A stretch of DNA of 64,000 nt. It comes from Hydrogenophaga crassostreae. Its GTDB lineage: Bacteria > Pseudomonadota > Gammaproteobacteria > Burkholderiales > Burkholderiaceae_C. A program made the position numbers and the translations under genes. The stretch lies in assembly GCF_001761385.1 (NCBI RefSeq), contig NZ_CP017476.1:4143501-4207500 (forward strand), in the 5' to 3' direction. Shown in pieces: positions 1-8,657 of this stretch (positions are counted from its first letter, which is position 1; the number at the start of each line of letters is the position of its first letter). The notes below the pieces were generated by a model, which was given only the letters and a program-made list of their open reading frames with translations, was not told the origin of the DNA and made no database searches.

Positions 1-3000
1 GCGACACGCTGTGGACAGACCTGATCCTGGGACGTGGCGCCCGGCTGGACAAGCTCACTGTAGAGAAGCTCAGCGTGCACGACGAACGCCCTCCTTCGCC
101 CACCGAGCCGATGGAATCGCTGGTGCTGCCTTTGCCCGTGAGCCTGACCTTTGCAGTTGATGCGCTTGAATTGAGTGGCAACACCGATTTCGCGCTGTCA
201 AAACTGCAAGGCGACTACCAATACGGCCCGATCGGCGCCCAGCTCAACGCACCCGCCCTGCCCGATACCCCGGGACTGACCGATGCCCACCGCCTGCGGC
301 TCGATTCGCTGCGCATCGCCGACGGCCAATACGAAGGCAGGTTGAGTCTGGGTGCACAGGCGCCCATGCCACTGGCCCTCGCCCTGGTTGGCGACATTCA
401 AACCCAGGTACCTGACGGCGCGGGCGTGCAGCTGACCCTGCATGGCCAGGCAAACGGCAGCCTCTCTGGCGAACAAGCCACCATCGATATCCAGGCAGAA
501 GCCGAAGGCATCCCCGACACAGCCAAGTCCAAAGCCAGCACGCTGGCCCTCAACGCACGCGTGATGCCGTGGGCCACACAACCCCTGATCAGTGCCCAGG
601 CCGACGCCCAGTCGCTCAACCTCGCCGCCCTGTGGCCCACCGCACCCGCAACCGACCTCAGCGGCACGCTCCAGGCCAAGCCGGAAAGCGACAACACCTG
701 GCGCGCCGAGCTGCAGTTGAACAACGCCCTGGTTGGTCCCGCCGACCAGAAAGGCCTGCCTGTTCAAAGCCTGCAAGCCCGAATCACCCAACAAGGCGAT
801 CGCTGGACCATCAACCAGCTTCAAGCCCAACTGGGCGGCGGTGAACTGCAAGGGCAGGGTGGGTTCAACCTGCACACCGAAGCAGGCGCCACCGCGCTCA
901 CCGACTGGCAAGGTGAACTGACCGCAAAAGCCGTCCGCCCTGCACTGCTGTGGAGCACCTTGGCCAAAGGCGCGCTCGACGCCTCGGCCAGCGCGAGCAC
1001 AGCGCCTGACAAGGACGCGCCCGGCGCCGTGTCCCTCAAGGCCAATATCCAACCATCGGCACAGCAACCCAAAGGCGCGCTACTGACAGGTCTGCGCCTG
1101 AATGGGTTGCGCCTGCAAGGGCAGTGGCGTCCTCACACCGCTACCGAGCCAGCTTCACTGCCTGCGGGCGAACTGCGGCTGACCGAAGCACACCTCGCCA
1201 TGGCCGGCGCAGAAATCGATACCCAGGGTCGCTTCGACACCGAACGCATGAACTATGACGGTCAGCTGAACCTCAGCTTGCCCGGCGTGAAGTTCGATGC
1301 CCAGGGTTTGCTGGCCCATGCAAGCGGCAAAGGCCAGGGCCGCCTGGAAGTGGACGACGCCAAGCGACTGCTTGAATGGGTGCGCGGTCTGCAAGACCTG
1401 CCCTTTGTGGGTGAGGCAATCAAGAACGCACTCGCGGGCCAGGAGGCCTTGGCACTCAGCGGCAGCGCCAAGGCCCAATTGCAGTGGACCGGCGGCCTGG
1501 GTGCGCTGGGTTTCCCGGCACCGTCCAGCAAAACAGCCACGCCGGGCCTGCCGCAAATTCAGGCTTCGCTGACCGTGCCTCGCCTGTCGGTGCAAACCGG
1601 CGAAGAGGCGGCCGTGACCCTGGCCGACCTGGCGTTCAAGGCGGACGGCCCGTTCAGCGCCATGCAACTGAGCGCCACTGGTGCGGTCAGCCTCCCGGGT
1701 TGGCAAGCGTCGCTCAAGTCGAACGGCCAGCTGAACCTCGAGGCACGCACCCAGGGCAAGGGCCAACTGGCTTTGAGCCAGCTCGCCCTGCAATTGCGCC
1801 CGCAAGCCCCTGAAGACGGCACAACACCCGCCAGTGGCTGGCAACTCAACAATGCGCAGCCGCTGCAGTTGAAATGGGAAAGCACCGCTGGCAAGGGCCT
1901 GGCACTCAACGCAGGCGCTGGCCAACTGAAGCTGACACCGCTCTCGACCGCTCTCTCTGCCAAGCTCGATACGCCACTCACGCTCGAATGGCAAACCCTG
2001 GCCTGGCAGGCCCAGGCGCTGGAAACCCAAGGCCGGCTGGAGGGCTTGTCGATCCCATGGATGGAAGCCCTGGCCGCGATCGGCCAGCCGACCAGTACCG
2101 AGGTGATGGCGCAAAGCAGTGTCAGTGGTGATCTGGTTTTTGATGGCGCCTGGAACGTGCGCATCCCGGCAGACGCACTGACGCCACTCGACCTCTCCGC
2201 CACCTTGCAGCGCCGCAGCGGCGACCTGCGCTGGGAAAGCACCGTCAGCGCATCGAGCAAAGGCGCAACACCTCTGGCCACCGAACGCATCACGGCGGGC
2301 GTCAAAGACGCGCGCATCAGCCTGGTGGTGAAAGACCGCAAGGCCCAGGCCACACTGCGCTGGGATACCGAACGTCTGGGCCAGGCAAGCGCCGAGTTCA
2401 ACACCACGCTGACCAATGGCAACGGCGATGCCCCGTTCATCGACCGCTGGTGGCCAGCCAATTCCCCTTTGAGTGGCTCGGCCAAAGCCAGCCTGCCGCA
2501 AGTGGGCGTGTGGTCGATGTTGGCGCCGCCAGGCTGGCGCATGCGCGGCACGCTCAATGCCGATGCATCGATCAGTGGCACCCGCGATCAACCCGAATGG
2601 CGCGGGAGCGTCGAAGCCAATGAGCTCGCCCTGCGCTCTGTGGTCGATGGGTTTTCCTTCACCAATGGCCAACTGCGTGCCAACCTGGTTGGCGACCGCC
2701 TCAGCGTGGAACGCTTCAGCCTGCAAGGGCCAGGCGGTGAAAAGACCGGTGGCACGCTCGAAGCCAGTGGCCAGGCCGAGTGGCGCAAAGTGCCTGGCAG
2801 TGCCCTGCGCCAGCCGCTGATCAAGCTGCAGGCCAAAGCCCAGCGGCTGCGGGTTTCCAACCGGGTGGACAGGCGCCTGGCCTTGTCGGGCGATGTCAGC
2901 GCCGAGCTCACAGGGGCGCAACTGAAATTGCGTGGTCAGCTCAAGGTCGACTCGGCCCAGATCATCTTGCCCGACGAACTCGCACCCAGCCTGAGCCAGG

Positions 3001-3785
3001 ACGTGATCGTGCGCAGCACCCGGACCCTGCCCACCGAAAGCAGCGGTGAGGCCGTGAAACCCGACGTACAGATCTCACTCGATCTGGGCCAACAGTTTCA
3101 GGTCAAAGGGCAAGGCATCGATACCCGCCTCGAAGGCCAGCTCACCGTGCGCGCAACCCCCAGCTTGCCCACCCCGCGCGCATTTGGCGAAGTGCGAACC
3201 GTCAGTGGCACCTACAAGGCCTATGGCCAGCAACTCAATATCGAAACGGGCGTGTTGCGCTTCACAGGCCCTTTCGATGACCCCGCGCTGGACATCCTCG
3301 CCGTTCGCAAGCTGCCGGAAAACACCGAGCAACGTGTGGGCGTAAAGATCACCGGCAATGCGCAAGCGCCCCGCGTCGGCCTGTATTCCGAGCCCAGCCT
3401 GACCGACGGTGACGCCCTCGCCTGGCTGATTCTCGGCCGACCCGCCTCCGCCGCCGGCGCCCAGGCCTTCGTATTGCAACAGGCCGCACGCCAACTCATG
3501 GCGCGCACCGGTACACAGGACGATGGCGCGCTGGCGAAAACACTGGGCGTTGACGAGCTGGGCTTCGCAGATGCCGGAGGCAACGCCGACGGCACCGCCA
3601 CCGAGACCGCGCTCACTGTGGGCAAGCGCCTGTCCGACAAGCTCTACCTGAGTTACGAACAAAGCCTGTCCGGCGCCATGAGCACCGTCTCCATCCTCTA
3701 CGACCTGTCCAAAAGCCTGACGCTGCGGGCCAGGGCAGGCACAGAAAATGCCGTCGACCTGATCTTCACTTACCGCTACGACTAG
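1..3785 (+). CDS. tamB: Translocation and assembly module subunit TamB, C-terminal part
   Basis: The reading frame is open from the first bases of the window (codons from position 3), so this is a 5'-truncated gene and the GTG at 75 is internal. TamB is an inner-membrane-anchored periplasmic protein that works with the outer-membrane protein TamA and is implicated in lipid transport and outer-membrane biogenesis. About 1,260 residues are visible, rich in the alternating polar/hydrophobic beta-strand pattern of the family. The last ~350 residues form the conserved TamB (DUF490) domain and end in aromatic Phe-Thr-Tyr-Arg-Tyr-Asp, typical of the family C-terminus. tamA would be expected just upstream, outside the window. 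Large antisense frames inside this gene are compositional shadows. Confidence 0.93.
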   Translation, partial: DTLWTDLILGRGARLDKLTVEKLSVHDERPPSPTEPMESLVLPLPVSLTFAVDALELSGNTDFALSKLQGDYQYGPIGAQLNAPALPDTPGLTDAHRLRLDSLRIADGQYEGRLSLGAQAPMPLALALVGDIQTQVPDGAGVQLTLHGQANGSLSGEQATIDIQAEAEGIPDTAKSKASTLALNARVMPWATQPLISAQADAQSLNLAALWPTAPATDLSGTLQAKPESDNTWRAELQLNNALVGPADQKGLPVQSLQARITQQGDRWTINQLQAQLGGGELQGQGGFNLHTEAGATALTDWQGELTAKAVRPALLWSTLAKGALDASASASTAPDKDAPGAVSLKANIQPSAQQPKGALLTGLRLNGLRLQGQWRPHTATEPASLPAGELRLTEAHLAMAGAEIDTQGRFDTERMNYDGQLNLSLPGVKFDAQGLLAHASGKGQGRLEVDDAKRLLEWVRGLQDLPFVGEAIKNALAGQEALALSGSAKAQLQWTGGLGALGFPAPSSKTATPGLPQIQASLTVPRLSVQTGEEAAVTLADLAFKADGPFSAMQLSATGAVSLPGWQASLKSNGQLNLEARTQGKGQLALSQLALQLRPQAPEDGTTPASGWQLNNAQPLQLKWESTAGKGLALNAGAGQLKLTPLSTALSAKLDTPLTLEWQTLAWQAQALETQGRLEGLSIPWMEALAAIGQPTSTEVMAQSSVSGDLVFDGAWNVRIPADALTPLDLSATLQRRSGDLRWESTVSASSKGATPLATERITAGVKDARISLVVKDRKAQATLRWDTERLGQASAEFNTTLTNGNGDAPFIDRWWPANSPLSGSAKASLPQVGVWSMLAPPGWRMRGTLNADASISGTRDQPEWRGSVEANELALRSVVDGFSFTNGQLRANLVGDRLSVERFSLQGPGGEKTGGTLEASGQAEWRKVPGSALRQPLIKLQAKAQRLRVSNRVDRRLALSGDVSAELTGAQLKLRGQLKVDSAQIILPDELAPSLSQDVIVRSTRTLPTESSGEAVKPDVQISLDLGQQFQVKGQGIDTRLEGQLTVRATPSLPTPRAFGEVRTVSGTYKAYGQQLNIETGVLRFTGPFDDPALDILAVRKLPENTEQRVGVKITGNAQAPRVGLYSEPSLTDGDALAWLILGRPASAAGAQAFVLQQAARQLMARTGTQDDGALAKTLGVDELGFADAGGNADGTATETALTVGKRLSDKLYLSYEQSLSGAMSTVSILYDLSKSLTLRARAGTENAVDLIFTYRYD

Positions 3786-3792
3786 GGCCTGT

Positions 3793-4368
3793 TCAGAACA
3801 GGTGACCGACATTGAGCAATGTCATCGCGCCCAGCGCCAGGAAAATCAAGGCCGACACGCCGTGAACCCAGGCCATGGAAATGCGCTCGGCCACTTTGTC
3901 GCCCAGGTAAACGGCCGGCACATTGGCCAGCATCATGCCCAGCGTGCTGCCCGCCACCACCCAGACCAGATCGCCGTAACGCGCAGCCAGCGCCACGGTG
4001 GCGATCTGCGTCTTGTCGCCCATCTCGGCCAGAAAAAACGCAACCACCGTCGTGCCCAGCACGCCCCGGACGGCCACCTCCTTGATCGCCAGACCCTCGT
4101 CGATGGCGTCGGGCACCAGCATCCAGGCAGCCATGGCTATGAACGACAAGCCGATCACCCAGCGCAGGACTTCCGAGCCCAAGGCGGCCGCAACCCAGCC
4201 GCCCACGGCGCCTGCCAAAGCATGGTTCGCCAGCGTGGCCAGCAAGATGCCGACAATGATGGGAACGGGTTTTTTGAAACGGGCGGCCAGCAACACCGCC
4301 AGCAATTGGGTTTTGTCACCCATTTCGCCCAAAGCCACCACGCCGGTGGATACCCAAAATGCTTCCAA
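3793..4368 (-). CDS. TMEM165/GDT1 family (UPF0016) manganese exporter
   Basis: Predicted inner-membrane cation exporter of 191 residues with about six membrane segments. It carries the two family signatures, each reading Glu-Met-Gly-Asp-Lys-Thr-Gln, one near the N-terminus and one in the second half, consistent with an internally duplicated three-helix unit. Bacterial members export Mn2+. I chose the TTG start at 4368 because AGGA lies 7 bases upstream and the protein then begins in the usual way (Leu/Met-Glu-Ala-Phe). An in-frame ATG at 4404 would add 12 residues but lies in the riboswitch expression platform. The gene converges on tamB with a 7-base gap. The yybP-ykoY element upstream implies induction by Mn2+. 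Confidence 0.9.
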   Translation of the reverse strand: MEAFWVSTGVVALGEMGDKTQLLAVLLAARFKKPVPIIVGILLATLANHALAGAVGGWVAAALGSEVLRWVIGLSFIAMAAWMLVPDAIDEGLAIKEVAVRGVLGTTVVAFFLAEMGDKTQIATVALAARYGDLVWVVAGSTLGMMLANVPAVYLGDKVAERISMAWVHGVSALIFLALGAMTLLNVGHLF

Positions 4369-4436
4369 GATGATTTCCTGAGGGCCAGACCAATGAAAGA
4401 CCACAGTGCATCCCCGGCCCTACCGGAGGCATTGTG

Positions 4437-4540
4437 GTCAAAGGTCTTGCCAGGCCAGAGGCTGTCGGCGCCAGGGCCGTGTGGGCCCAGTATGTTGACG
4501 CAAACCCCTGCAAGTTGCAGGGCAGCTACTCCCCGATGAC
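4437..4540 (-). promoter_or_regulatory. yybP-ykoY manganese riboswitch
   Basis: On the minus strand the leader of the GDT1-type exporter holds the conserved yybP-ykoY blocks in order: GGGGAGTAGC (4525-4534), GTCAACATAC (4490-4499) and GGCAAGACCTTT (4440-4451). These form the Mn2+-binding loops of the aptamer, and a variable hairpin arm lies between the second and third. The element ends about 70 bases before the TTG start. This class turns on expression of Mn exporters when Mn2+ binds. The block match is direct observation; the switching mode is family knowledge. Confidence 0.88.
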
Positions 4541-4621
4541 GGGTGAGCCGAGAGTGTATTTCAAGCCGCGCCATCCATCTCCGGAATCGGGCACCCTACA
4601 ATGCGGGCTCAGCAAAAAAGT

Positions 4622-4696
4622 GCCGCCATAGTTCAATGGATAGAACGAGCGCCTCCTAAGCGCTAGATACAGGTTCGATTCCTGTTGGTGGTACCA
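4622..4696 (+). tRNA. tRNA-Arg (anticodon CCU)
   Basis: A complete cloverleaf can be drawn. The acceptor stem pairs 4622-4628 with 4686-4692 (one G-U pair). The D stem is GTTC/GAAC. The anticodon stem AGCGC/GCGCT encloses the loop CTCCTAA, with anticodon CCT at 4655-4657. The T arm is ACAGG-TTCGATT-CCTGT. The CCA end is encoded at 4694-4696. It reads AGG codons. Confidence 0.95.
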
Positions 4697-4701
4697 CATT
4701 C

Positions 4702-4740
4702 AAGCCCGCAAGGTTCCATTGCCTTCCGGGCTTTTTGTTT
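4702..4740 (+). terminator. Rho-independent terminator after tRNA-Arg
   Basis: Stem GCCCG...AAGG (4704-4713) pairs with CCTT...CGGGC (4722-4731) with one unpaired base on each side, followed by a run of T. It lies immediately 3' of the tRNA. Confidence 0.8.
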
Positions 4741-4747
4741 GCCCTCG

Positions 4748-5296
4748 TCAGAAGCTGTATCCCGGGCGCGAAAACGGGCTGAAGCGTCGAGGAAAAGACT
4801 GTTCAGCCCGCACCGGAGCCCGGTTTGTGCCACGGTGTGTCAGACCTCCGAGCATGCCAAAAAGCTGCCAGAAGATCCGTGGCGCCAACAAGGCCAACAA
4901 TCCCAGCGGGATCAAAAGCGTCAAGATTGCCAGCAGGCCCAAGAAGGCGATCGGCGCGAGCAGGGCCAGGAGCGGCAAAAGGGCCAACAAGCCCAACAAG
5001 GCCGATGGGGCCAGCAAAACCAGCAGGTTTTGCTGGGCAGCAGCGCCAGCGCCGCGACGGCCATCGTCACCTTCGGGCGTGCTCACGTCGGATGTGGAGG
5101 CGGCGCGAGCGAGCGTTTGTTTTGCCTCTTCACCATGGCGATCAAACCCATCCGGAAACTTGCTGCCGGAGATCACCTGGTGGCGTGGCAGCGAAGCCAG
5201 GGTGCTGGGCAACCTGACAGGTGCGCTGCCACGAATGACAAAGACAACTTCCGGGGTTGCGACCGGGGCTGGGGATGCAGTTGCGATGGTGTCCAC
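4748..5296 (-). CDS. Leu-rich hydrophobic protein of unknown function
   Basis: I do not recognise this 182-residue protein. Residues 1-90 are polar and Ser/Pro/Arg rich. Residues ~91-150 form one long Leu/Ala-dominated hydrophobic stretch with Leu-Leu-Ala-Leu-Leu-type repeats and Pro spacers, enough for two or three membrane passes. The last 30 residues are basic. The GTG start is supported by AAGAAGG about 5 bases upstream. It follows the repeat-protein gene on the same strand by 121 bases and may be the last gene of the secretion operon. The two plus-strand frames across it are Gln- or Lys-rich low-complexity mirrors of the same repeats. It may be a membrane partner of the secretion system, but that is inference, and whether it is a real gene is uncertain. 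Confidence 0.45.
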   Translation of the reverse strand: MDTIATASPAPVATPEVVFVIRGSAPVRLPSTLASLPRHQVISGSKFPDGFDRHGEEAKQTLARAASTSDVSTPEGDDGRRGAGAAAQQNLLVLLAPSALLGLLALLPLLALLAPIAFLGLLAILTLLIPLGLLALLAPRIFWQLFGMLGGLTHRGTNRAPVRAEQSFPRRFSPFSRPGYSF

Positions 5297-5417
5297 GGTG
5301 ACCTTCTTTCTGGCTCATCTCTTGAGGCAAGTGCTCAAGTTCTGTTGTCTATACCGCCCCAATCGGCGATGGGTTTCAAGAAAACAGAAAGAGTTTCAAA
5401 AAGATCCCCAATGGGAA

Positions 5418-7019
5418 TCAGCGCAGCAAACCTCCCAGGAGACCACCGCCATCATCGTCAGACGAATTGCCCACCAGAGGCAGAATGCCTCCGGCCAACT
5501 GGGTCAAATCGCCCTCCACAGGCAAGCTGTCGAGCACTTCCGTCACAGGGTCGATTGAGCTACCCAAGCCGCCCGCACCCTCTACGAGGTCTTCCACCCC
5601 ATCGACCGGCAACGGGATGGCGTCGATCAACGAGAGTTCGCCCTCGACTTCCGGGAGCCCTGTTGCGGGGCCCAGCAAACCGCCAATGCCACCAAGCCCA
5701 TCACCGAGCAAATCGGTCACAGGCCCCAAAACATCACCACCCACCAGGTCGTCTACAAGGCCGGTCACTGGCGCCAGCGCATCGCCATCCGTCAGATCAT
5801 CAACAAGGTCGGTCACAGGATCCAGCAGGCCACCATCGCCACCAACCAGCCCAACGACAACATCCGTCACAGGGTCCAGCACACCACCGACTCCGCCAAC
5901 CAGCCCATCGACAACATCCGTCACAGGGTCCAGCACACCACCGACCCCGCCAACCAGCCCATCGACAACATCCGTCACAGGGTCCAGCACACCACCGACT
6001 CCGCCGACCAGCCCATCGACAACATCCGTCACAGGGTCCAGCACACCACCGACCCCGCCAACCAGCCCATCGACAACATCCGTCACAGGGTCCAGCACAC
6101 CACCGACTCCGCCGACCAGCCCATCGACAACATCCGTCACAGGGTCCAGCACGCTGCCCCCCTGGTTGTTCGACCCGCCATCGTGAATGGCAGGCGCTGG
6201 ACTGTTCACTGCCACAGGTCCATTGCTGTCACCGACGTCGAGAACAGGTGCGGCTGGTATCGCGCTTGCCGGCGCCTGCGCAACAACAGGTGCTGATGGC
6301 ACCTCCGGCGACTGCGCCGCGGTATTGGGTATCTCGCCCGCTGTCGCTGGCAAAACCGTGGTTGAAACGCTCTGTACAGGCTGATCGGCAGCGGCATCCA
6401 GCACATTCGACGCCGAAGAACCCGGGCTCGGCATCAAGGGATCCGTTTCACCCGTTGCAGCATGCGCAACCCATTCGTCGACGGCGCCAGCGGGGGTTGC
6501 ATCAAAAATCGAGCTGCCGTCGTTCAGGCTGGCCACCACCGAAGGTGGCGTGTTCAGGACCGAAACATCCATCACCTCCGGCAGCGTCTCCCCAAGGTCG
6601 TACAGATCGCCTTGCAAAAGATCCAGAGACTCCAGCCCCAATGCTTCGAGTGCATTCCCGTCGTTTGCCTCGACCGATTCGGCCAGTTCACCGGCTAGCG
6701 CCTGCGCTTGCTCCAACAAACCCGACCAATTCAGAAGCCCGGCCTTGTTTTGCATCGACGCCAGCACCTGCGGCCCCACACCCGCGGACAGCGAGGTAAG
6801 GCCGGGTTCGAGGGCCAGGATATCCAGCGAAAGCGCTTTCAGCGCCAGCGCCGAGGGGGACAGCGTTTGCGCGCCAAGAGCGGACTGCTCCTGAAGCAGC
6901 ATCAGGGCAGACGCAAGACCCAAGCTGTTGACCAGACCGAATCCATTGGACTCCTCATTGAGCAAATCAATCAAAGTTTCGGTCGAGCCGGGTGTTTCAT
7001 TCAACATTGGGTACACCAT
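5418..7019 (-). CDS. Repeat protein, candidate type I secretion substrate
   Basis: 533-residue acidic protein. Residues 1-150 are Leu/Ala/Glu-rich without a signal peptide. Residues ~150-285 form a Pro/Ala/Ser linker. Residues 290-379 are five identical 18-residue units (V-L-D-P-V-T-D-V-V-D-G-L-V-G-G-V-G-G), a sixth variant unit follows, and then come degenerate Asp/Gly/Leu/Val units. The extreme C-terminus is Asp-Asp-Asp followed by Gly/Leu. An acidic-then-hydrophobic tail and no N-terminal signal fit a type I secretion substrate. The gene starts 30 bases after the TolC-like gene on the same strand, below the ABC and HlyD genes. There is no RTX nonapeptide array. Similar Gly/Val/Asp repeat proteins in Burkholderiales are often labelled collagen-like, but the unit here is not Gly-X-Y. 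Function is unknown; secretion is inferred from context. Confidence 0.72.
   Translation of the reverse strand: MVYPMLNETPGSTETLIDLLNEESNGFGLVNSLGLASALMLLQEQSALGAQTLSPSALALKALSLDILALEPGLTSLSAGVGPQVLASMQNKAGLLNWSGLLEQAQALAGELAESVEANDGNALEALGLESLDLLQGDLYDLGETLPEVMDVSVLNTPPSVVASLNDGSSIFDATPAGAVDEWVAHAATGETDPLMPSPGSSASNVLDAAADQPVQSVSTTVLPATAGEIPNTAAQSPEVPSAPVVAQAPASAIPAAPVLDVGDSNGPVAVNSPAPAIHDGGSNNQGGSVLDPVTDVVDGLVGGVGGVLDPVTDVVDGLVGGVGGVLDPVTDVVDGLVGGVGGVLDPVTDVVDGLVGGVGGVLDPVTDVVDGLVGGVGGVLDPVTDVVVGLVGGDGGLLDPVTDLVDDLTDGDALAPVTGLVDDLVGGDVLGPVTDLLGDGLGGIGGLLGPATGLPEVEGELSLIDAIPLPVDGVEDLVEGAGGLGSSIDPVTEVLDSLPVEGDLTQLAGGILPLVGNSSDDDGGGLLGGLLR
5829..6152 (-). repeat. 54-bp in-frame tandem repeat, six units, 108-bp higher-order period
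   Basis: Six consecutive 54-bp units encode the 18-residue repeats of the candidate secreted protein. The shared AGGGTCCAGC block (plus strand) recurs at 5871, 5925, 5979, 6033, 6087 and 6141, exactly 54 bases apart. Silent variants in the units alternate so that two successive 108-bp pairs are the same, pointing to recent duplication of a dimer. Copy number is likely to vary between strains without breaking the frame. Confidence 0.93.
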
Positions 7020-7049
7020 GGTTAATTTTCAGAAAATGGTAGCGCTTCA

Positions 7050-8657
7050 TCACCAGCTACCGCCCGAAACTTCAAAAGGTTTCACTTCGAGTCGAAAAAA
7101 CTGGCTTTCCCTTGCGCCGGGGCGCCGGGCGATGGCCAACACCTGCTCTTGGGAAACCGTCAAGCCCAGTCGAAAGGAGGGAAGCTGAGCCAGCGCGGTG
7201 GGCGCCACGCGGTGCCCGCCCCCGGCCACTGGCGAACGGTTCATGGCGGCCAGGCGCCGGCGCACTTCTGCGCGGTAATCCTCGCCATTGAACAGGGCCT
7301 GCAACATGCCAAGCGCCTGACCCTCTTGTGGCGCCAGGCGCCCGGTGTCGCTGGCCAGCTCGACCTCACCCACACGCGTGTCGTAGATCGCCTGAACCCA
7401 GTCAATGAAGGTGTTGTTGGCTTCTACCTGGGCATCGAGCAACGCCAATGTGGTCTCCCGGCCAGCCTCGTTGAGCTTTCGGCGTGCATCGACCACCTTC
7501 ACGGAGTCTCCCGCCGCCGAGGACAGCAGGCGAACCCGTTGACCCAACAGCTTTTGGCGCTGCACCCCGGATCGAATGCCTTGCCGTGCTTCGCGCTCAA
7601 GCATGGCGAGCTTTTGCACCTCGGTCTCCAGGCGGCTGGCCGAACGGTCCACGCGGGCCGTGGCTTCCAGCGCCGTGGAAGAATCCACGCTGACCTGTAC
7701 CCCCACTGTCGACCTGGCCGAGTAGCTGCCGGGCATTTCGTAGCGCTTGGTGTAGGTCAACGCCACCGCCGGATAAACCCCGCCCTGGTCCGCATCCAGG
7801 TCGGCGCGCACCTGATCCACATTCAGGCGCTGGGCCTTCAGGGTCGCGCTGGCATCGACCGGGTCGAAGTCAACCGGCACCTGGGCGGTCCAGGACGAAG
7901 GCACTTGCAGGAGAGGCAAGTCGGGCATCTGCAAAGGCTTGCCCATCAAGGCCTCCAGCCTGAGGCGGGCATCCTGCAAAGACTGCTCGAACTGCAAAAC
8001 CTTGTTCATCGACAAAGCGAGCCGCGACGAAGCCAAGGTTCCGTCCGTGATGCCGGCGCCCCCCAGATGAACGCGCCGCGCTTCCAGGCGTTCCAGTTCC
8101 TCCAAAGCAGCGCGTGTGCTCTGCCCCACTTCCTCCAGGAGTTCGAAGCGGCTGACCTCGATGTAGGCCACGAGCAACCGGCGCAGAAACTGCTCCCGGC
8201 TTTGCTCCAGCCGCAACAACGCGCTCTCGCGGCCCAAGGCGGCCGCCTCCTTTTTTGAGCGGGTGCGCCCGAAATCCCACACCGTGTATGTCAACGAGGC
8301 GCTCACCCGCGAGTCCACCGAGTCGGCCGGGTTGCCGCTCGAGGGCGACTGCCCGTTGCTGCCCGAAATCCCCAGGGCAAGCTGCGGGTAGGCCGCATAA
8401 CGGGCCGAATCCACATCGGCCTCGGCGCTGCGCAAGGCTGCCCGGGCTGTGAGCACTTCCGGGGCGTTCTCCATCGCCTCGATCATCCATTGAGCGATCA
8501 CGGAGCGGCTGGCTGTTGCGGGCGACTGGTCCGCCTCTGCCATCGAATGCGAGGCCGCGGGCGTTTGCCCCATCACATATCCGGAGGGCAGCAGAGCGAT
8601 GGCCAGAATCACCAGGAACCCGGGCCCACGGATGTGGTTGTCAACCCAGCTCATCAC
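7050..8657 (-). CDS. TolC-family outer membrane channel of a type I secretion system
   Basis: 535-residue outer-membrane efflux protein. An N-terminal hydrophobic signal (about residues 12-30, ending near Val-Met-Gly-Gln) is followed by two long alpha-helical, coiled-coil-like repeats characteristic of TolC trimers (Arg/Glu/Leu/Ala-rich helices interrupted by short beta regions). The start codon overlaps the stop of the HlyD gene by 4 bases (ATGA), so the two are translationally coupled. It should form the exit duct connecting the adaptor and ABC exporter to the outside. Its placement next to the repeat protein suggests that protein is the cargo. The family is clear; the specific substrate is inferred. 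Confidence 0.88.
   Translation of the reverse strand: MMSWVDNHIRGPGFLVILAIALLPSGYVMGQTPAASHSMAEADQSPATASRSVIAQWMIEAMENAPEVLTARAALRSAEADVDSARYAAYPQLALGISGSNGQSPSSGNPADSVDSRVSASLTYTVWDFGRTRSKKEAAALGRESALLRLEQSREQFLRRLLVAYIEVSRFELLEEVGQSTRAALEELERLEARRVHLGGAGITDGTLASSRLALSMNKVLQFEQSLQDARLRLEALMGKPLQMPDLPLLQVPSSWTAQVPVDFDPVDASATLKAQRLNVDQVRADLDADQGGVYPAVALTYTKRYEMPGSYSARSTVGVQVSVDSSTALEATARVDRSASRLETEVQKLAMLEREARQGIRSGVQRQKLLGQRVRLLSSAAGDSVKVVDARRKLNEAGRETTLALLDAQVEANNTFIDWVQAIYDTRVGEVELASDTGRLAPQEGQALGMLQALFNGEDYRAEVRRRLAAMNRSPVAGGGHRVAPTALAQLPSFRLGLTVSQEQVLAIARRPGARESQFFRLEVKPFEVSGGSW

Noticed and set aside
1155..2921. 588-residue minus-strand frame inside tamB
   Set aside because: Gly/Arg/His/Gln-rich antisense of a clear beta-rich TamB sequence, with no recognisable domain.
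5829..6152. CRISPR array
   Set aside because: The 54-bp units are contiguous and coding, with no unique spacers.
4685..6799. 704-residue plus-strand frame over the repeat protein, with His/Arg/Gln/Pro repeats
   Set aside because: It begins inside the tRNA, has the Arg/His/Pro/Gln composition of an antisense shadow and is explained by the minus-strand repeat gene.
5418..7019. Annotation of the repeat protein as collagen-like or RTX toxin
   Set aside because: The 18-residue unit is neither Gly-X-Y nor the G-G-x-G-x-D-x nonapeptide.
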